The notes: a model not told the origin generated them from the letters alone. DNA of 28,091 nucleotides from JANNOG01 sp050329415 (GCA_050329415.1 JBHJOS010000150.1:1-28091), one strand, 5' to 3'. Numbered from the stretch's first letter, positions 15,662 through 23,983 are shown. Numbers and translations are program-made.

Positions 15662-17055
15662 GTCCGGCTGCGCCCGCTCACCGGGCCGCTGCCGGGGGGA
15701 CCCGGTCCGCAACCCGCGGCCCGGGTGTGCCCGGTCCCCGCGCCGCCGCCCCGGTGTCCCGCCGCAGCGCTGCCCGACCGGTCGCGGTGCCTGCGTCGCG
15801 CACCGCCGAGCCGGACCGCCCCCGCCCGGCGCCCACGGTGCGCCCCCGCCGGCCCACCCGTCCGTCGAGCCGCCCGCCCGCCGGCCGGTCCGGGTCCCGG
15901 CCTCGTGGCCTGCGGAGACTCCTCGGCCTGCCGCTGCGGCCCGGGACGGCGCACTGGGTGGTCCTCGCGTCCGGCTCGTTCCTGCTGGTCTTCGGCCTCG
16001 TCATGGTCCTGAGCGCGAGCAGCGTCGAGTCCTACGCCGCCACCGGGTCGCCGTTCGGCACCGTCGTCCGGCAGGCCACGTTCGCCGCCGTGGGCCTCGT
16101 GGCCGCGCTGGTGGCCGCGCGACTGCCGGTGCGGTGGTGGCGCCGCCTGGCGTGGCCGGTCCTGCTGGTCGCGATCGGCCTGCAGGCCGCGGTGTTCACT
16201 CCGCTGGGGTTCGAGTTCCAGGGCAACCGGAGCTGGCTGGACCTGGGGTTGGTCACGTTCCAGCCGGCCGAGCTGGCCAAACTCGCCCTCGTCCTGTGGG
16301 TCGCGCACGTCCTGGCGCTGAAGGAGCGCCGCCTCCACCGGGCCGGCCACGTGCTGATCCCGCTGGTGCCCGGGGTCGGGGTCGTCCTGGGGCTCGTCCT
16401 CGCCGGCCACGACGTCGGCACCGGGCTGGTGCTCATGGTCATGCTGGCCGCGATGGTCGTCTCGGCGGGGGTGCGATGGCGGCACATCGCGGCCGCGGGG
16501 ACCGTGGCGGCGGGGGTGCTCGCGTACTTCCTGCTCTCCGCGCAGTACCGGGTGGACCGGGTGCAGGCGTGGCTGTCGGGCGAGTGCACCGACTACTACG
16601 GCATGTGCTGGCAGCTGGTGCACGGGGAGTGGGCGCTGGCCTCGGGCGGCTGGTGGGGATTGGGGCTCGGCGGGGGCCGGGTGAAGTGGGCGTGGCTGCC
16701 GCAGGCCAGTGACGACTTCATCTTCGCGGTCATCGGCGAGGAGCTGGGGTTGCCGGGCACCCTCACCGTGCTCGCCCTGTTCGCCGGCCTCGCGGTGGGA
16801 GCCGTCGGGGTGGCGCGGGCGACCGGCGACCGCTTCGTCGCCGTCGCCACCGCCGGGATCGTCGGCTGGGTCGTCGGGCAGGCCCTGCTCAACATCGGGG
16901 TGGTGCTGGGGATGCTGCCGGTCACCGGGGTTCCGCTGCCGCTGGTGTCGAGCGGTGGGTCGTCACTCGTGACCACCATGGTCGCGATCGGCGTGCTGGT
17001 GTCGTTCGGGCGGGCCGCCCGCGCCCGTCGGCCACCCGCGGGCGTCGAGCCGTGA
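15658..17055 (+). CDS. ftsW: FtsW, septal peptidoglycan polymerase (SEDS family)
   Basis: A 465-residue SEDS glycosyltransferase that polymerises lipid II at the septum together with FtsI. The first 98 residues are a disordered Arg/Pro/Ala-rich cytoplasmic tail; about ten membrane helices follow from residue 99. Family marks are SxxSSVESY after helix 1, GNRSWLDLG, FQPAELAKLALVLW, GHDVGTGLVLM, the catalytic-loop motif DDFIFAVIGEELG (Asp353 aligning with the essential Asp) and PLPLVSSGGSS. The loop before the Asp reads PQASDD where many FtsW proteins have EAHTD or NAHND, so the conserved His is absent. The start overlaps the murD stop as ATGA and the stop overlaps murG as GTGA. Confidence 0.95.
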   Translation: MSPAAPAHRAAAGGTRSATRGPGVPGPRAAAPVSRRSAARPVAVPASRTAEPDRPRPAPTVRPRRPTRPSSRPPAGRSGSRPRGLRRLLGLPLRPGTAHWVVLASGSFLLVFGLVMVLSASSVESYAATGSPFGTVVRQATFAAVGLVAALVAARLPVRWWRRLAWPVLLVAIGLQAAVFTPLGFEFQGNRSWLDLGLVTFQPAELAKLALVLWVAHVLALKERRLHRAGHVLIPLVPGVGVVLGLVLAGHDVGTGLVLMVMLAAMVVSAGVRWRHIAAAGTVAAGVLAYFLLSAQYRVDRVQAWLSGECTDYYGMCWQLVHGEWALASGGWWGLGLGGGRVKWAWLPQASDDFIFAVIGEELGLPGTLTVLALFAGLAVGAVGVARATGDRFVAVATAGIVGWVVGQALLNIGVVLGMLPVTGVPLPLVSSGGSSLVTTMVAIGVLVSFGRAARARRPPAGVEP

Positions 17056-18173
17056 CGGCTCCCCCCGGCTTCGGGGTCGTGCTCGCCGGCGGGGGCACCA
17101 CGGGCCACGTCGGGCCGCTGCTCGCGACCGCCGACGCCCTGCTGGCCCGGTGCCCCGACCGGCCGGTGGTCGCCCTCGGGACGGCCGAGGGGCTCGAGGC
17201 GCGCCTGGTGCCCGAGCACGGTCTGGCGCTGCACCTCGTACCACGGCTGCCCATGCCCCGCCGGGCCGGACCCGACCTGGTCCGCCTGCCGGGGCGGCTG
17301 GGTGCTGCCGTGGCCGCGGCCCGCTCCGCGATCGATGAGGTGGCGGCGATGCCGGGGGTCGACCGGGTCGTCGTCGTGGGTTTCGGCGGCTATGTCGCGG
17401 CCCCTGCCTACCTGGCGGCTCGTCGATCGGGGGCCGCGATCGTCGTCCACGAGGCCAACAGCCGCCCCGGGCTGGCCAACCGGCTCGGCGCCCGGCTCAC
17501 TCCCTACGTCGCGACCGCCTTCCCCGGCACTCCGCTGCCTCGGGCCCGTCACCTGGGCCTGCCGATGCGCCGGGCGATCACCGCCCTCGACCGCGCGGCC
17601 CGGCGCGAGGAGGCGCTCGCCCGCTTCGGGCTGTGGCCGCAGCGGCCCACCCTGCTCGTCACGGGAGGATCCCTCGGTGCGCAACGCCTCAACAGCACGG
17701 TCGCCGCGAGCGCTCGGGACCTGGCCGGAGCGGGTGCCCAGGTGCTCCACCTCACCGGCGCGGGCAAGGCCGTCCTGCCCACCCGCCCGCCCGGTGCGCC
17801 GCCCTGGGTCGTCCTGGAGTACCTCGACCGGATGGACCTCGCGTACGCCGCGGCCGACCTCGTCCTGTGCCGGGCCGGCGCCGGCACCGTCAGTGAGGTG
17901 ACCGCCGTGGGGCTGCCGGCCGTCTACGTCCCGCTGCCGGTGGGCAACGGGGAGCAGCGACTCAACGCGGCGCCCGTCGTCGACGCGGGCGGCGGACTGC
18001 TCGTCGACGACGCCGACCTCACCCCGCAGTGGCTGACGGAGCAGGTCGTCCCCCTGTTGCGGGACCGCGACCGGCTGGCGGCGACGGCCGCCGCGGCGGC
18101 CCGTTTCGGGATCACGGACGGGGACGACCGGCTGTGCGACCTCGTCGAGGAGGCGGCGGGAGGGCCCCCGTGA
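17052..18173 (+). CDS. murG: MurG, lipid II synthase (UDP-GlcNAc transferase)
   Basis: A 373-residue GT28-family glycosyltransferase that adds GlcNAc from UDP-GlcNAc to lipid I on the inner face of the membrane, making lipid II. It shows the N-terminal glycine loop GGGTTGH (13-19), GFGGYVAAP, HEANSRPGLANRLGA, the second-domain loop TGGSLGAQRLN, CRAGAGTVSEV and the donor-binding stretch PLPVGNGEQRLNA. Length is normal. The GTG start overlaps the ftsW stop and its stop overlaps the murC GTG. Confidence 0.97.
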   Translation: MTAPPGFGVVLAGGGTTGHVGPLLATADALLARCPDRPVVALGTAEGLEARLVPEHGLALHLVPRLPMPRRAGPDLVRLPGRLGAAVAAARSAIDEVAAMPGVDRVVVVGFGGYVAAPAYLAARRSGAAIVVHEANSRPGLANRLGARLTPYVATAFPGTPLPRARHLGLPMRRAITALDRAARREEALARFGLWPQRPTLLVTGGSLGAQRLNSTVAASARDLAGAGAQVLHLTGAGKAVLPTRPPGAPPWVVLEYLDRMDLAYAAADLVLCRAGAGTVSEVTAVGLPAVYVPLPVGNGEQRLNAAPVVDAGGGLLVDDADLTPQWLTEQVVPLLRDRDRLAATAAAAARFGITDGDDRLCDLVEEAAGGPP

Positions 18174-19642
18174 CCGTCCGGGTACCGCCGTCGGCCAATG
18201 CCGCGGGCCGCGACGCGCAGGAGGCGGCCGTGACCCGCGCCGTCGCCGCGGGCACCCGGGTGCACCTCGTCGGGGCCGGCGGCGCGGGAATGTCGGCCAT
18301 CGCGCGCGTCCTGCTCGACCGTGGCCTGCCGGTCAGCGGCTCGGACGCCCGGTCCTCGCCGACCACCGAGGCCCTGGCCGCCCGGGGTGCCCGGATCACC
18401 ATCGGTCACGGGGCGGGCGCCGTCGCCGGGGCAGGCGTGGTCGTGGTCTCCAGCGCCGTCCGGGCCGCCAACCCGGAGGTGGTCGCCGCGCGGGCGGCGG
18501 GCGTGCCCGTCGTTCACCGGTCGGCCGCGCTGGCCGCTCTCATGGCAGGGGCGCGGGCGGTCACCGTGACCGGGACGCACGGCAAGACGACGACCACCTC
18601 CATGATCACCATGGCGGTCCGCGCGGCGGGGGTCGACGCCTCGTACGCGATCGGCGGTGACCTCGTCTCGGACGGGGTCAACGCCCGCCACGGCAGCGCG
18701 GACGTCTTCGTCGCGGAGGCGGACGAGAGCGACGGCTCGTTCCTCGCCTACGCCCCCGCCGTGTGCGTCGTCGGCAACGTGGAGGCGGACCACCTCGACC
18801 ACTACGGCACCCCGCAAGCCGTCCGGGCCGCGTTCGCGGCGCTGGCCGGGAGGATCCGGCCGGGCGGGGTCGCGGTGGCCGGGACCGACGACGCGGGGGC
18901 GGAGGACTGGGCCCGGGAGATCGCGGCGGCCCGGCCCGACGTCCGGGTCGTCCGGGTGGGCCGCCGAGACCAGGACGACGTCCGGATCGTGGATGCTGCC
19001 CCGGCCAGCCCCGACCGGCCCACCGGGCCGCTGCCCGCGGCGTTGCCGGTGCTGGTGCACCCCGGCGGCCGGCACGTGCTGCGCCTGGCGGTGCCGGGTC
19101 GCCACAACGTGACCAACGCCGCCCTGGCCTTCGCGGCCGGCGTGGCGGGCCTGGGCCTGGCCCCCGCGGACGTCCTGCGGGGTCTGGCTGCCTTCTCGGG
19201 CGCCCGGCGGCGGTTCGACCGCCGGGGTGTCGTCGGCGGCGTGACCGTGGTCGACGACTACGCCCATCACCCGACCGAGGTGGCCGCCGTGGTCGCGACC
19301 GCCCGCGAGGTCGCCGGCCGCGGCCGGGTCCACATCCTGTTCCAGCCGCACCTGTACAGCCGCACCAGAATCTTCGCTGCGGACTTCGCCCGCGCGCTCA
19401 CCGGTGCCGACACGGTGGTGTCCCTCGACGTCTACGCGGCCCGCGAGGACCCCGAGCCCGGGGTGGACGGCCGACTCGTCGTCGCCGGCGTGCCGCAGGG
19501 CCAGTTCGTCGCCGACCGCGCCCGGGCGGTGGCGGCGGTGGTCGCCGCGGCCGTTCCGGGCGACCTCGTCCTCACCGTGGGCGCGGGGGACGTCGGGGAA
19601 CTGGCGGACGACGTCCTGGCCGCCCTGGCGGCCCGGCCGTGA
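18170..19642 (+). CDS. murC: MurC, UDP-MurNAc:L-alanine ligase
   Basis: A 490-residue Mur ligase that adds L-Ala to UDP-MurNAc, the first stem-peptide step. Motifs are HLVGAGGAGMSAIA (32-45), the ATP loop GTHGKTTT (135-142), EADESDGSFL, NVEADHLDHYG, GRHNVTNAALAF and DDYAHHPTEV, the last specific to MurC. The GTG at 18170 overlaps the murG stop as GTGA and has GGGAGGG five to eleven bases upstream. Later in-frame GTG codons would cut the length toward the domain edge but lack such a site. No murB lies between murC and ftsQ, as is usual in actinobacteria. Confidence 0.96.
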   Translation: MTVRVPPSANAAGRDAQEAAVTRAVAAGTRVHLVGAGGAGMSAIARVLLDRGLPVSGSDARSSPTTEALAARGARITIGHGAGAVAGAGVVVVSSAVRAANPEVVAARAAGVPVVHRSAALAALMAGARAVTVTGTHGKTTTTSMITMAVRAAGVDASYAIGGDLVSDGVNARHGSADVFVAEADESDGSFLAYAPAVCVVGNVEADHLDHYGTPQAVRAAFAALAGRIRPGGVAVAGTDDAGAEDWAREIAAARPDVRVVRVGRRDQDDVRIVDAAPASPDRPTGPLPAALPVLVHPGGRHVLRLAVPGRHNVTNAALAFAAGVAGLGLAPADVLRGLAAFSGARRRFDRRGVVGGVTVVDDYAHHPTEVAAVVATAREVAGRGRVHILFQPHLYSRTRIFAADFARALTGADTVVSLDVYAAREDPEPGVDGRLVVAGVPQGQFVADRARAVAAVVAAAVPGDLVLTVGAGDVGELADDVLAALAARP

Positions 19643-20415
19643 GTTCCGGGACCCGGTCGCCGCGTTCGCGTTCGCGTTCGCGTTCGCGCTCGCGCTCGGG
19701 GCCGTCGGCCCGCCCTGCGGACGCGCAGGCGGACCGGGTGCGTCGGAGCCGGGCTCGGGCAGTCGGGGTCGCGGTGCTCGCTGCGTTCCTCGGCGGGCTG
19801 GTGGCAGCGGGATGGTGGGCGTGGCACCAGGGTGTGGTCGACGTCCGGACGGTCGAGGTGAGGGGCGCGGACCGCGAGGGCGACCAGGCCGTCCTCGAGC
19901 GCGTGGGGGACGTCGTGGGCCGTCCGCTCCCGCTGGTCGACGTCGCGGATGTCGAGGGCCGCGTGCGCGGGCTGCCGCTCGTCGCCGACGCGGAGGCGAC
20001 GCGCCGGTGGCCGGGAACCCTGGTCGTGACGGTCCGGGAGCGGGAGCCGGTCGCCGCCGTCCCCGTCGCGCGCGGCCTGGCCCTCGTCGATGCCGAGGCG
20101 GTCGTCGTCGAGGTGGTGCCGCAGGCGCCCGCGGGACTGCCGGTGGTCAGGGTGGACCTCGCCGCCGGGCCCGGGCCCCTCACGGCGGCGCGCACGGTGG
20201 CCGACGACCTGCCGCCGGACCTCGCGGCGCTCACCACTGACGTGTCCGCGATGTCGCCGGCCGACGTGCGCCTGGTCCTCGACGGCCGGGAGGTCCGATG
20301 GGGGACGGCGACGGAGCCGACCGCCAAGGCCGAGGTGCTTCGTCTGCTCCTGGAGACGGTGGACGCTCGGGTGTACGACGTCAGCGCACCCGGTGCACCG
20401 GCGACGGTGCCCTGA
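19639..20415 (+). CDS. ftsQ: FtsQ, divisome POTRA-domain protein
   Basis: A 258-residue bitopic protein: a short basic cytoplasmic tail with six Arg-Ser dipeptides in a row (9-20), one membrane helix (about 41-62), a POTRA domain (about 66-135, starting VRTVEVRGADR) and a beta domain. FtsQ links early and late division proteins and holds the FtsL/FtsB-like partners. The GTG start overlaps the murC stop as GTGA, and no strong ribosome site is visible, so translation likely depends on reinitiation after murC. The Arg-Ser stretch is encoded by a hexanucleotide tandem repeat. The function follows from fold and position between murC and ftsZ. Confidence 0.93.
   Translation: MSSGTRSPRSRSRSRSRSRSGPSARPADAQADRVRRSRARAVGVAVLAAFLGGLVAAGWWAWHQGVVDVRTVEVRGADREGDQAVLERVGDVVGRPLPLVDVADVEGRVRGLPLVADAEATRRWPGTLVVTVREREPVAAVPVARGLALVDAEAVVVEVVPQAPAGLPVVRVDLAAGPGPLTAARTVADDLPPDLAALTTDVSAMSPADVRLVLDGREVRWGTATEPTAKAEVLRLLLETVDARVYDVSAPGAPATVP
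19663..19698 (+). repeat. Hexanucleotide tandem repeat in ftsQ
   Basis: Four copies of CGTTCG (19663-19686) are followed by two of CGCTCG (19687-19698). They are in frame and each unit encodes Arg-Ser. Copy-number change would lengthen or shorten the cytoplasmic tail without a frameshift. Confidence 0.85.
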
Positions 20416-20523
20416 CGGCTTCGGCGGACGGGAACGCCGCCCCGATTGCCCCGGGTCCTGCGAAATCCGGGGACCGAACGGGGTCGGCACCCGTTCCGGC
20501 GCACCGACACGCGCCCCGGTTCG

Positions 20524-20552
20524 TTGCCGAGGTCATGGCTGGGACCTACCGT
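20524..20552 (+). promoter_or_regulatory. Candidate ftsZ promoter
   Basis: TTGCCG (20524-20529) and TACCGT (20547-20552) are separated by 17 bases and match the housekeeping -35 (TTGNCN) and -10 (TANNNT) patterns. They lie in the 252-base ftsQ-ftsZ gap, about 115 bases before the ftsZ GTG. Extra promoters before ftsZ are usual in actinobacteria. This is pattern matching only. Confidence 0.45.
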
Positions 20553-20567
20553 CGGGGGTGGTCCAGG

Positions 20568-20597
20568 ACAGATAACAGTAACGGTAAACCCGAGGTT
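20568..20597 (+). promoter_or_regulatory. AT-rich segment with a small dyad before ftsZ
   Basis: Bases 20568-20589 hold only 8 G or C out of 22, in surroundings of very high GC. They run into the dyad AACC-CGA-GGTT (20587-20597). This is probably a regulator-binding or second promoter site, or the 5' end of a structured ftsZ leader. The remainder of the gap shows only a weak hairpin at 20621-20635. Confidence 0.35.
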
Positions 20598-20667
20598 GAG
20601 CGTTTGGGTCGTCAGGCGACGGGTGTGTCGCACCCCCGGCGACGGACGCAAGGAGAGGCGGCCAACA

Positions 20668-21861
20668 GTGGCGGCACCGCAGAACTACCTGGCGGTCATC
20701 AAGGTCGTCGGAATCGGCGGGGGCGGGGTCAACGCCGTCAACCGGATGATCGAGGTCGGGCTGCGCGGCGTCGAGTTCATCGCCATCAACACCGACGCCC
20801 AGGCGCTGCTCATGAGCGACGCCGACATCAAGCTGGACGTCGGGCGCGAGCTCACCCGCGGCCTGGGCGCCGGGGCCGACCCGGACGTCGGCCGCAAGGC
20901 CGCCGAGGACCACGCGGAGGAGATCGAGGAGGTCCTCCGGGGCGCCGACATGGTCTTCGTCACCGCCGGCGAGGGCGGTGGGACCGGCACGGGGGGTGCC
21001 CCGGTCGTCGCGCGGATCGCGCGGGCCCTCGGGGCCCTCACGATCGGGGTCGTCACCCGGCCGTTCACCTTCGAGGGGCGGCGCCGCGCCGCCTCGGCCG
21101 AGACCGGCATCGCGGGCCTGCGGGACGAGGTCGACACCCTCATCGTCATCCCCAACGACCGGCTGCTCTCCATCAGCGACCGGGGGATCAGCGTCCTCGA
21201 CGCCTTCCGCACGGCCGACCAGGTGCTGCTCTCCGGCGTCCAGGGCATCACCGACCTCATCACCACCCCCGGCCTCATCAACCTGGACTTCGCCGACGTC
21301 AAGAGCGTCATGCAGGGGGCGGGCTCGGCGCTCATGGGCATCGGTTCGGCCCGGGGGGAGGACCGCGCGGTCTGCGCCGCCGAGATGGCGATCTCGTCCC
21401 CCCTGCTCGAGGCCAGCGTCGACGGTGCTCACGGCGTCCTGCTGTCCATCCAGGGTGGCTCCGACCTCGGCCTCTTCGAGATCAACGAGGCCGCCCGGCT
21501 GGTCCAGGAGGCCGCCCACCCCGAGGCCAACATCATCTTCGGTGCGGTCATCGACGACGCCCTCGGTGACGAGGTCCGTGTCACCGTCATCGCAGCCGGC
21601 TTCGACGTGTCGGTCGGCGACGCTCGGCGTCCGGTGACCGCGCGCGCCGGGAACTCCTCCGCCTCGGCGGGTGCCACCGGCTCGGCCGGAGCCGCCGACC
21701 ACGGTGACGACGGGGTGCTCGGTGGCGGGGGCAGCCTCGACGACCCGGCCCTCGACGGTCCGGCAGCCGGCGGCGCGGGCGACGAGCCCGCCCGGCCGCG
21801 GCGGCCGGGTTTCCTGGACGACGACGACCTCGACGTCCCGGACTTCGTCAAGCCGCGATGA
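20668..21861 (+). CDS. ftsZ: FtsZ, tubulin-like division GTPase
   Basis: A 397-residue GTPase that polymerises into the Z-ring. The short N-terminal lead MAAPQNYLAVIKVVGIGGGG is typical of actinobacterial FtsZ. The tubulin signature GEGGGTGTGG is at 101-110, NTDAQALLMS binds GTP, and NLDFADVKSVMQGAGSALMGIG holds the T7 catalytic loop. The GTPase core ends near residue 315; then comes an Ala/Gly/Asp-rich linker and the conserved C-terminal peptide DDLDVPDFVK, the docking site for SepF and other partners. The GTG start has AAGGAGAGG (20650-20658) upstream; the spacing is a little long. The frame is open upstream, but that part is noncoding leader. The stop overlaps pgeF as ATGA. Confidence 0.98.
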   Translation: MAAPQNYLAVIKVVGIGGGGVNAVNRMIEVGLRGVEFIAINTDAQALLMSDADIKLDVGRELTRGLGAGADPDVGRKAAEDHAEEIEEVLRGADMVFVTAGEGGGTGTGGAPVVARIARALGALTIGVVTRPFTFEGRRRAASAETGIAGLRDEVDTLIVIPNDRLLSISDRGISVLDAFRTADQVLLSGVQGITDLITTPGLINLDFADVKSVMQGAGSALMGIGSARGEDRAVCAAEMAISSPLLEASVDGAHGVLLSIQGGSDLGLFEINEAARLVQEAAHPEANIIFGAVIDDALGDEVRVTVIAAGFDVSVGDARRPVTARAGNSSASAGATGSAGAADHGDDGVLGGGGSLDDPALDGPAAGGAGDEPARPRRPGFLDDDDLDVPDFVKPR

Positions 21862-22625
21862 CGCCGCCGGGGTCCGCCCGGGCGACCGCGGGCGTCGTCA
21901 CCGACGTCACCTGGGGCCGGGTCCGCCTGGTGGTCACCGGCCGCGGCCTGGGCGGCGGGGCCCCGCCGCTCGGTCCGGGCAACCTCGGCAGCGGAGTCGG
22001 CGACGACCCGGCGACGGTGGCGGCCAACCGGCGCACGCTGGCCGGGCTGCTGGGCGTCGGCCCCGACGGCGTGCACTTCCTCCGCCAGGTTCACGGTGCC
22101 CGGGTGATCGACGTCCCGCCCGGAGCGGTGGCGCCCGGCCCCGGCGACGAGCCGGCGGCGGACGGGGCCGTCGTGACCGCACCGGGCCAGGCGGCGGCCG
22201 TGACGGCGGCCGACTGCCTGCCCCTCCTGCTCGCCGACCCGGACTCCGGGCTCGCGGCGGCCGTGCACGTCGGGCGCCGCGGCCTGGTGGCCGGCATCGC
22301 GGGGGAGGCGGTGCGGGCGCTGAGCCGCCGCGGCGCACGACGGGTGCGCGCCCTCCTCGGTCCGGCCGTCTGCGGCGCGTGTTACGAGGTGCCCGCCGCG
22401 ATGCGGGACGAGGTCGCCGCCGCCGCGCCCGGCAGCGCCGCGCTGACCCGGGCCGGGACTCCCGCCGTCGACATCACCGCCGGGGTCCGTCGCCAGCTGG
22501 CCGATCTCGGGGTCGACGACGTGGTGGCCAGCGGGCGCTGCACCGCCGAGGACCCGGCGCTGTTCAGCCACCGGCGGGACCGCCCGACGGGGCGGATGGC
22601 CGGCGTCGTGGCGGTGGTCGGGTGA
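21858..22625 (+). CDS. pgeF: PgeF/YfiH laccase-domain protein (peptidoglycan editing / purine nucleoside phosphorylase family)
   Basis: A 255-residue multicopper-polyphenol-oxidase-fold protein of the YfiH/YlmD family. Metal and catalytic residues are visible: His79 in RQVHG, Cys120 in AADCLPLLL and His137 in VHVGRRG, where many homologues have HAGWRG. Members have been reported as zinc-dependent purine nucleoside phosphorylases, and in E. coli YfiH affects the fidelity of the first peptidoglycan stem residue, which would fit a place beside murC. The ATG overlaps the ftsZ stop as ATGA and the stop overlaps the next gene as GTGA. This order after ftsZ is standard in actinobacteria. Which activity is physiological is not settled by sequence. 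Confidence 0.92.
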   Translation: MTPPGSARATAGVVTDVTWGRVRLVVTGRGLGGGAPPLGPGNLGSGVGDDPATVAANRRTLAGLLGVGPDGVHFLRQVHGARVIDVPPGAVAPGPGDEPAADGAVVTAPGQAAAVTAADCLPLLLADPDSGLAAAVHVGRRGLVAGIAGEAVRALSRRGARRVRALLGPAVCGACYEVPAAMRDEVAAAAPGSAALTRAGTPAVDITAGVRRQLADLGVDDVVASGRCTAEDPALFSHRRDRPTGRMAGVVAVVG

Positions 22626-23341
22626 CCCCGGCAGAGGGCGGAGCCGGGCGCCGCGAGCAGATCGCGGCGGGGCTCGCCCGCACCCGGGAACGGATCGCGA
22701 CCGCAGCCGCCGCGGCGGGTCGCGACCCGGCCGGGGTGCGTCTCGTCGTGGTGACGAAGGACCACCCGGCGCAGGACCTGCGCCACCTGGCCGACCTCGA
22801 CGTCCTCGACGTGGGGGAGTCGCGTCAGCAGCAGCTCCGGGACAAGCACGCCGAGCTGGGTGACCTGGCGACGCGGCTGCGGTGGCACGCCGTGGGCCGG
22901 CTGCAGCGGAACAAGGCCCGGGCCGTGGCCCGGCTGGCGGACGTGGTCCACAGCGTGGACGACGTCCGGCTGCTGCCGCTCCTGGCCGCCGGGGCGCAGG
23001 AGGCGGGCCGGCAGCTGGACTGCCTCGTCCAGGTGAGCCTCGACGCGGCCCCCGGCCGGGGCGGTGTGCCCGCCGACGAGGTGGCCGCGCTGGCAGCGGC
23101 CGTCGCGGCGGCGGACGGCCTGGCGCTGCGCGGGGTGATGGCCGTGGCGCCCCTGGGGGCCGACCCCGACGAGGCCTTCGCCCGCCTCGCCGGGGTCTCC
23201 GTCGGGCTGCGGGGGGACCATCCCCGGGCGACGTGGGTGTCCGCGGGGATGAGCGGCGACCTGGAAGCGGCCGTCGCTCACGGCGCGACACACGTGCGTG
23301 TCGGGACCGCGATCCTCGGATATCGGCAGGTCACCCGCTAG
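22622..23341 (+). CDS. YggS/PLPBP family pyridoxal phosphate homeostasis protein
   Basis: A 239-residue alanine-racemase-fold TIM barrel without the second domain of true racemases. The PLP-binding Lys is Lys46 in LVVVTKDH. Other marks are DVGESRQQQLRDK, WHAVGRLQRNKAR, the SLDAAPGRGG region and the C-terminal phosphate-binding WVSAGMSGDLEAAVAHGATHVRVGTAILG (the SAGMSGD part is typical). These proteins bind PLP and keep vitamin B6 and amino-acid pools balanced; no catalysis is known. The GTG start overlaps the pgeF stop as GTGA. The next gene, sepF, starts 77 bases later. The yggS-sepF-yggT order is conserved in Gram-positive bacteria. Confidence 0.93.
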   Translation: MTPAEGGAGRREQIAAGLARTRERIATAAAAAGRDPAGVRLVVVTKDHPAQDLRHLADLDVLDVGESRQQQLRDKHAELGDLATRLRWHAVGRLQRNKARAVARLADVVHSVDDVRLLPLLAAGAQEAGRQLDCLVQVSLDAAPGRGGVPADEVAALAAAVAAADGLALRGVMAVAPLGADPDEAFARLAGVSVGLRGDHPRATWVSAGMSGDLEAAVAHGATHVRVGTAILGYRQVTR

Positions 23342-23350
23342 CGTCGATCT

Positions 23351-23369
23351 CACGACGTCCTGCGTCGTG
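23351..23369 (+). terminator. Hairpin between the yggS-like gene and sepF
   Basis: CACGACG (23351-23357) and CGTCGTG (23363-23369) form a perfect 7-bp stem with a five-base loop, ten bases after the stop of the yggS-like gene. There is no U-tract. It could be a weak terminator or attenuator, or part of the sepF leader. TAGCGT at 23339-23344, overlapping the stop, also fits a -10 hexamer, in which case the hairpin would be at the 5' end of a sepF transcript. Confidence 0.35.
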
Positions 23370-23418
23370 CGCCGGTCGGGCCTTCCGGGCGGCGTCCGGG
23401 CCACGGAGGGAGGCCGCG

Positions 23419-23979
23419 GTGGGAGCGCTGCGCAAGACCCTGGTGTACCTCGGCCTCGCTGACGAGGCCTACGAGGACGACCTGATCGGTGAGACCGACG
23501 ACGACGAGGCTGGGCGTCCCGCCCGGACGGCGGAGCGCCATGCCGACCGGGGCGAGCGTCCCTCGGGCCGAGGATTGGACCGCCACGTGGACCGTCACTC
23601 CGACCGTCATGCGGACCGGTTCGGTGAGGGCCGCCCGGCCGAGCGCCGGGCGACGGTCACGCCGCTGCCGCACATCGTGGGAGCCCAGGGACCGATGCAC
23701 CGGATCACCGCCGTCCATCCCCGGTCCTACAACGACGCCCGCGTCATCGGGGAGCACTTCCGTGACGGAGTCCCGGTGATCATGAACCTGTCCGAGATGG
23801 AGGACGGCGACGCCAAGCGATTGGTGGACTTCGCCGCCGGGCTGGTCTACGGCCTCCAGGGCGTGGTCGAGCGCGTGACGACCAAGGTGTTCCTGCTGTC
23901 GCCGGCCGACATCGAGGTGACCAACGAGGTCCAGGAGTCCTCGGCTGCTCCCTCACCCGGCTTCTTCAACCAGTCCTAG
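23419..23979 (+). CDS. sepF: SepF, FtsZ membrane anchor
   Basis: A 186-residue protein that tethers FtsZ filaments to the membrane; it is the essential anchor in actinobacteria, which lack FtsA and ZipA. It has the N-terminal amphipathic helix MGALRKTLVYLGL, an acidic then basic linker with the tetrapeptide DRHx repeated three times (54-65), and the SepF/DUF552 domain (about 85-170) with NLSEMEDGDAKRLVDFAAGLVYGLQG and a FLLSPADIEVT end. The GTG start has GGAGGGAGG (23405-23413) upstream and gives the conserved N-terminal helix. The frame is open upstream inside the previous gene but that is a shadow. Confidence 0.95.
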   Translation: MGALRKTLVYLGLADEAYEDDLIGETDDDEAGRPARTAERHADRGERPSGRGLDRHVDRHSDRHADRFGEGRPAERRATVTPLPHIVGAQGPMHRITAVHPRSYNDARVIGEHFRDGVPVIMNLSEMEDGDAKRLVDFAAGLVYGLQGVVERVTTKVFLLSPADIEVTNEVQESSAAPSPGFFNQS

Positions 23980-23983
23980 CCCG

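Noticed and set aside
20446..20667. N-terminal extension of FtsZ through the upstream open frame
   Set aside because: FtsZ homologues begin close to the GTG at 20668, which has a ribosome site; the upstream stretch is the promoter and leader region.
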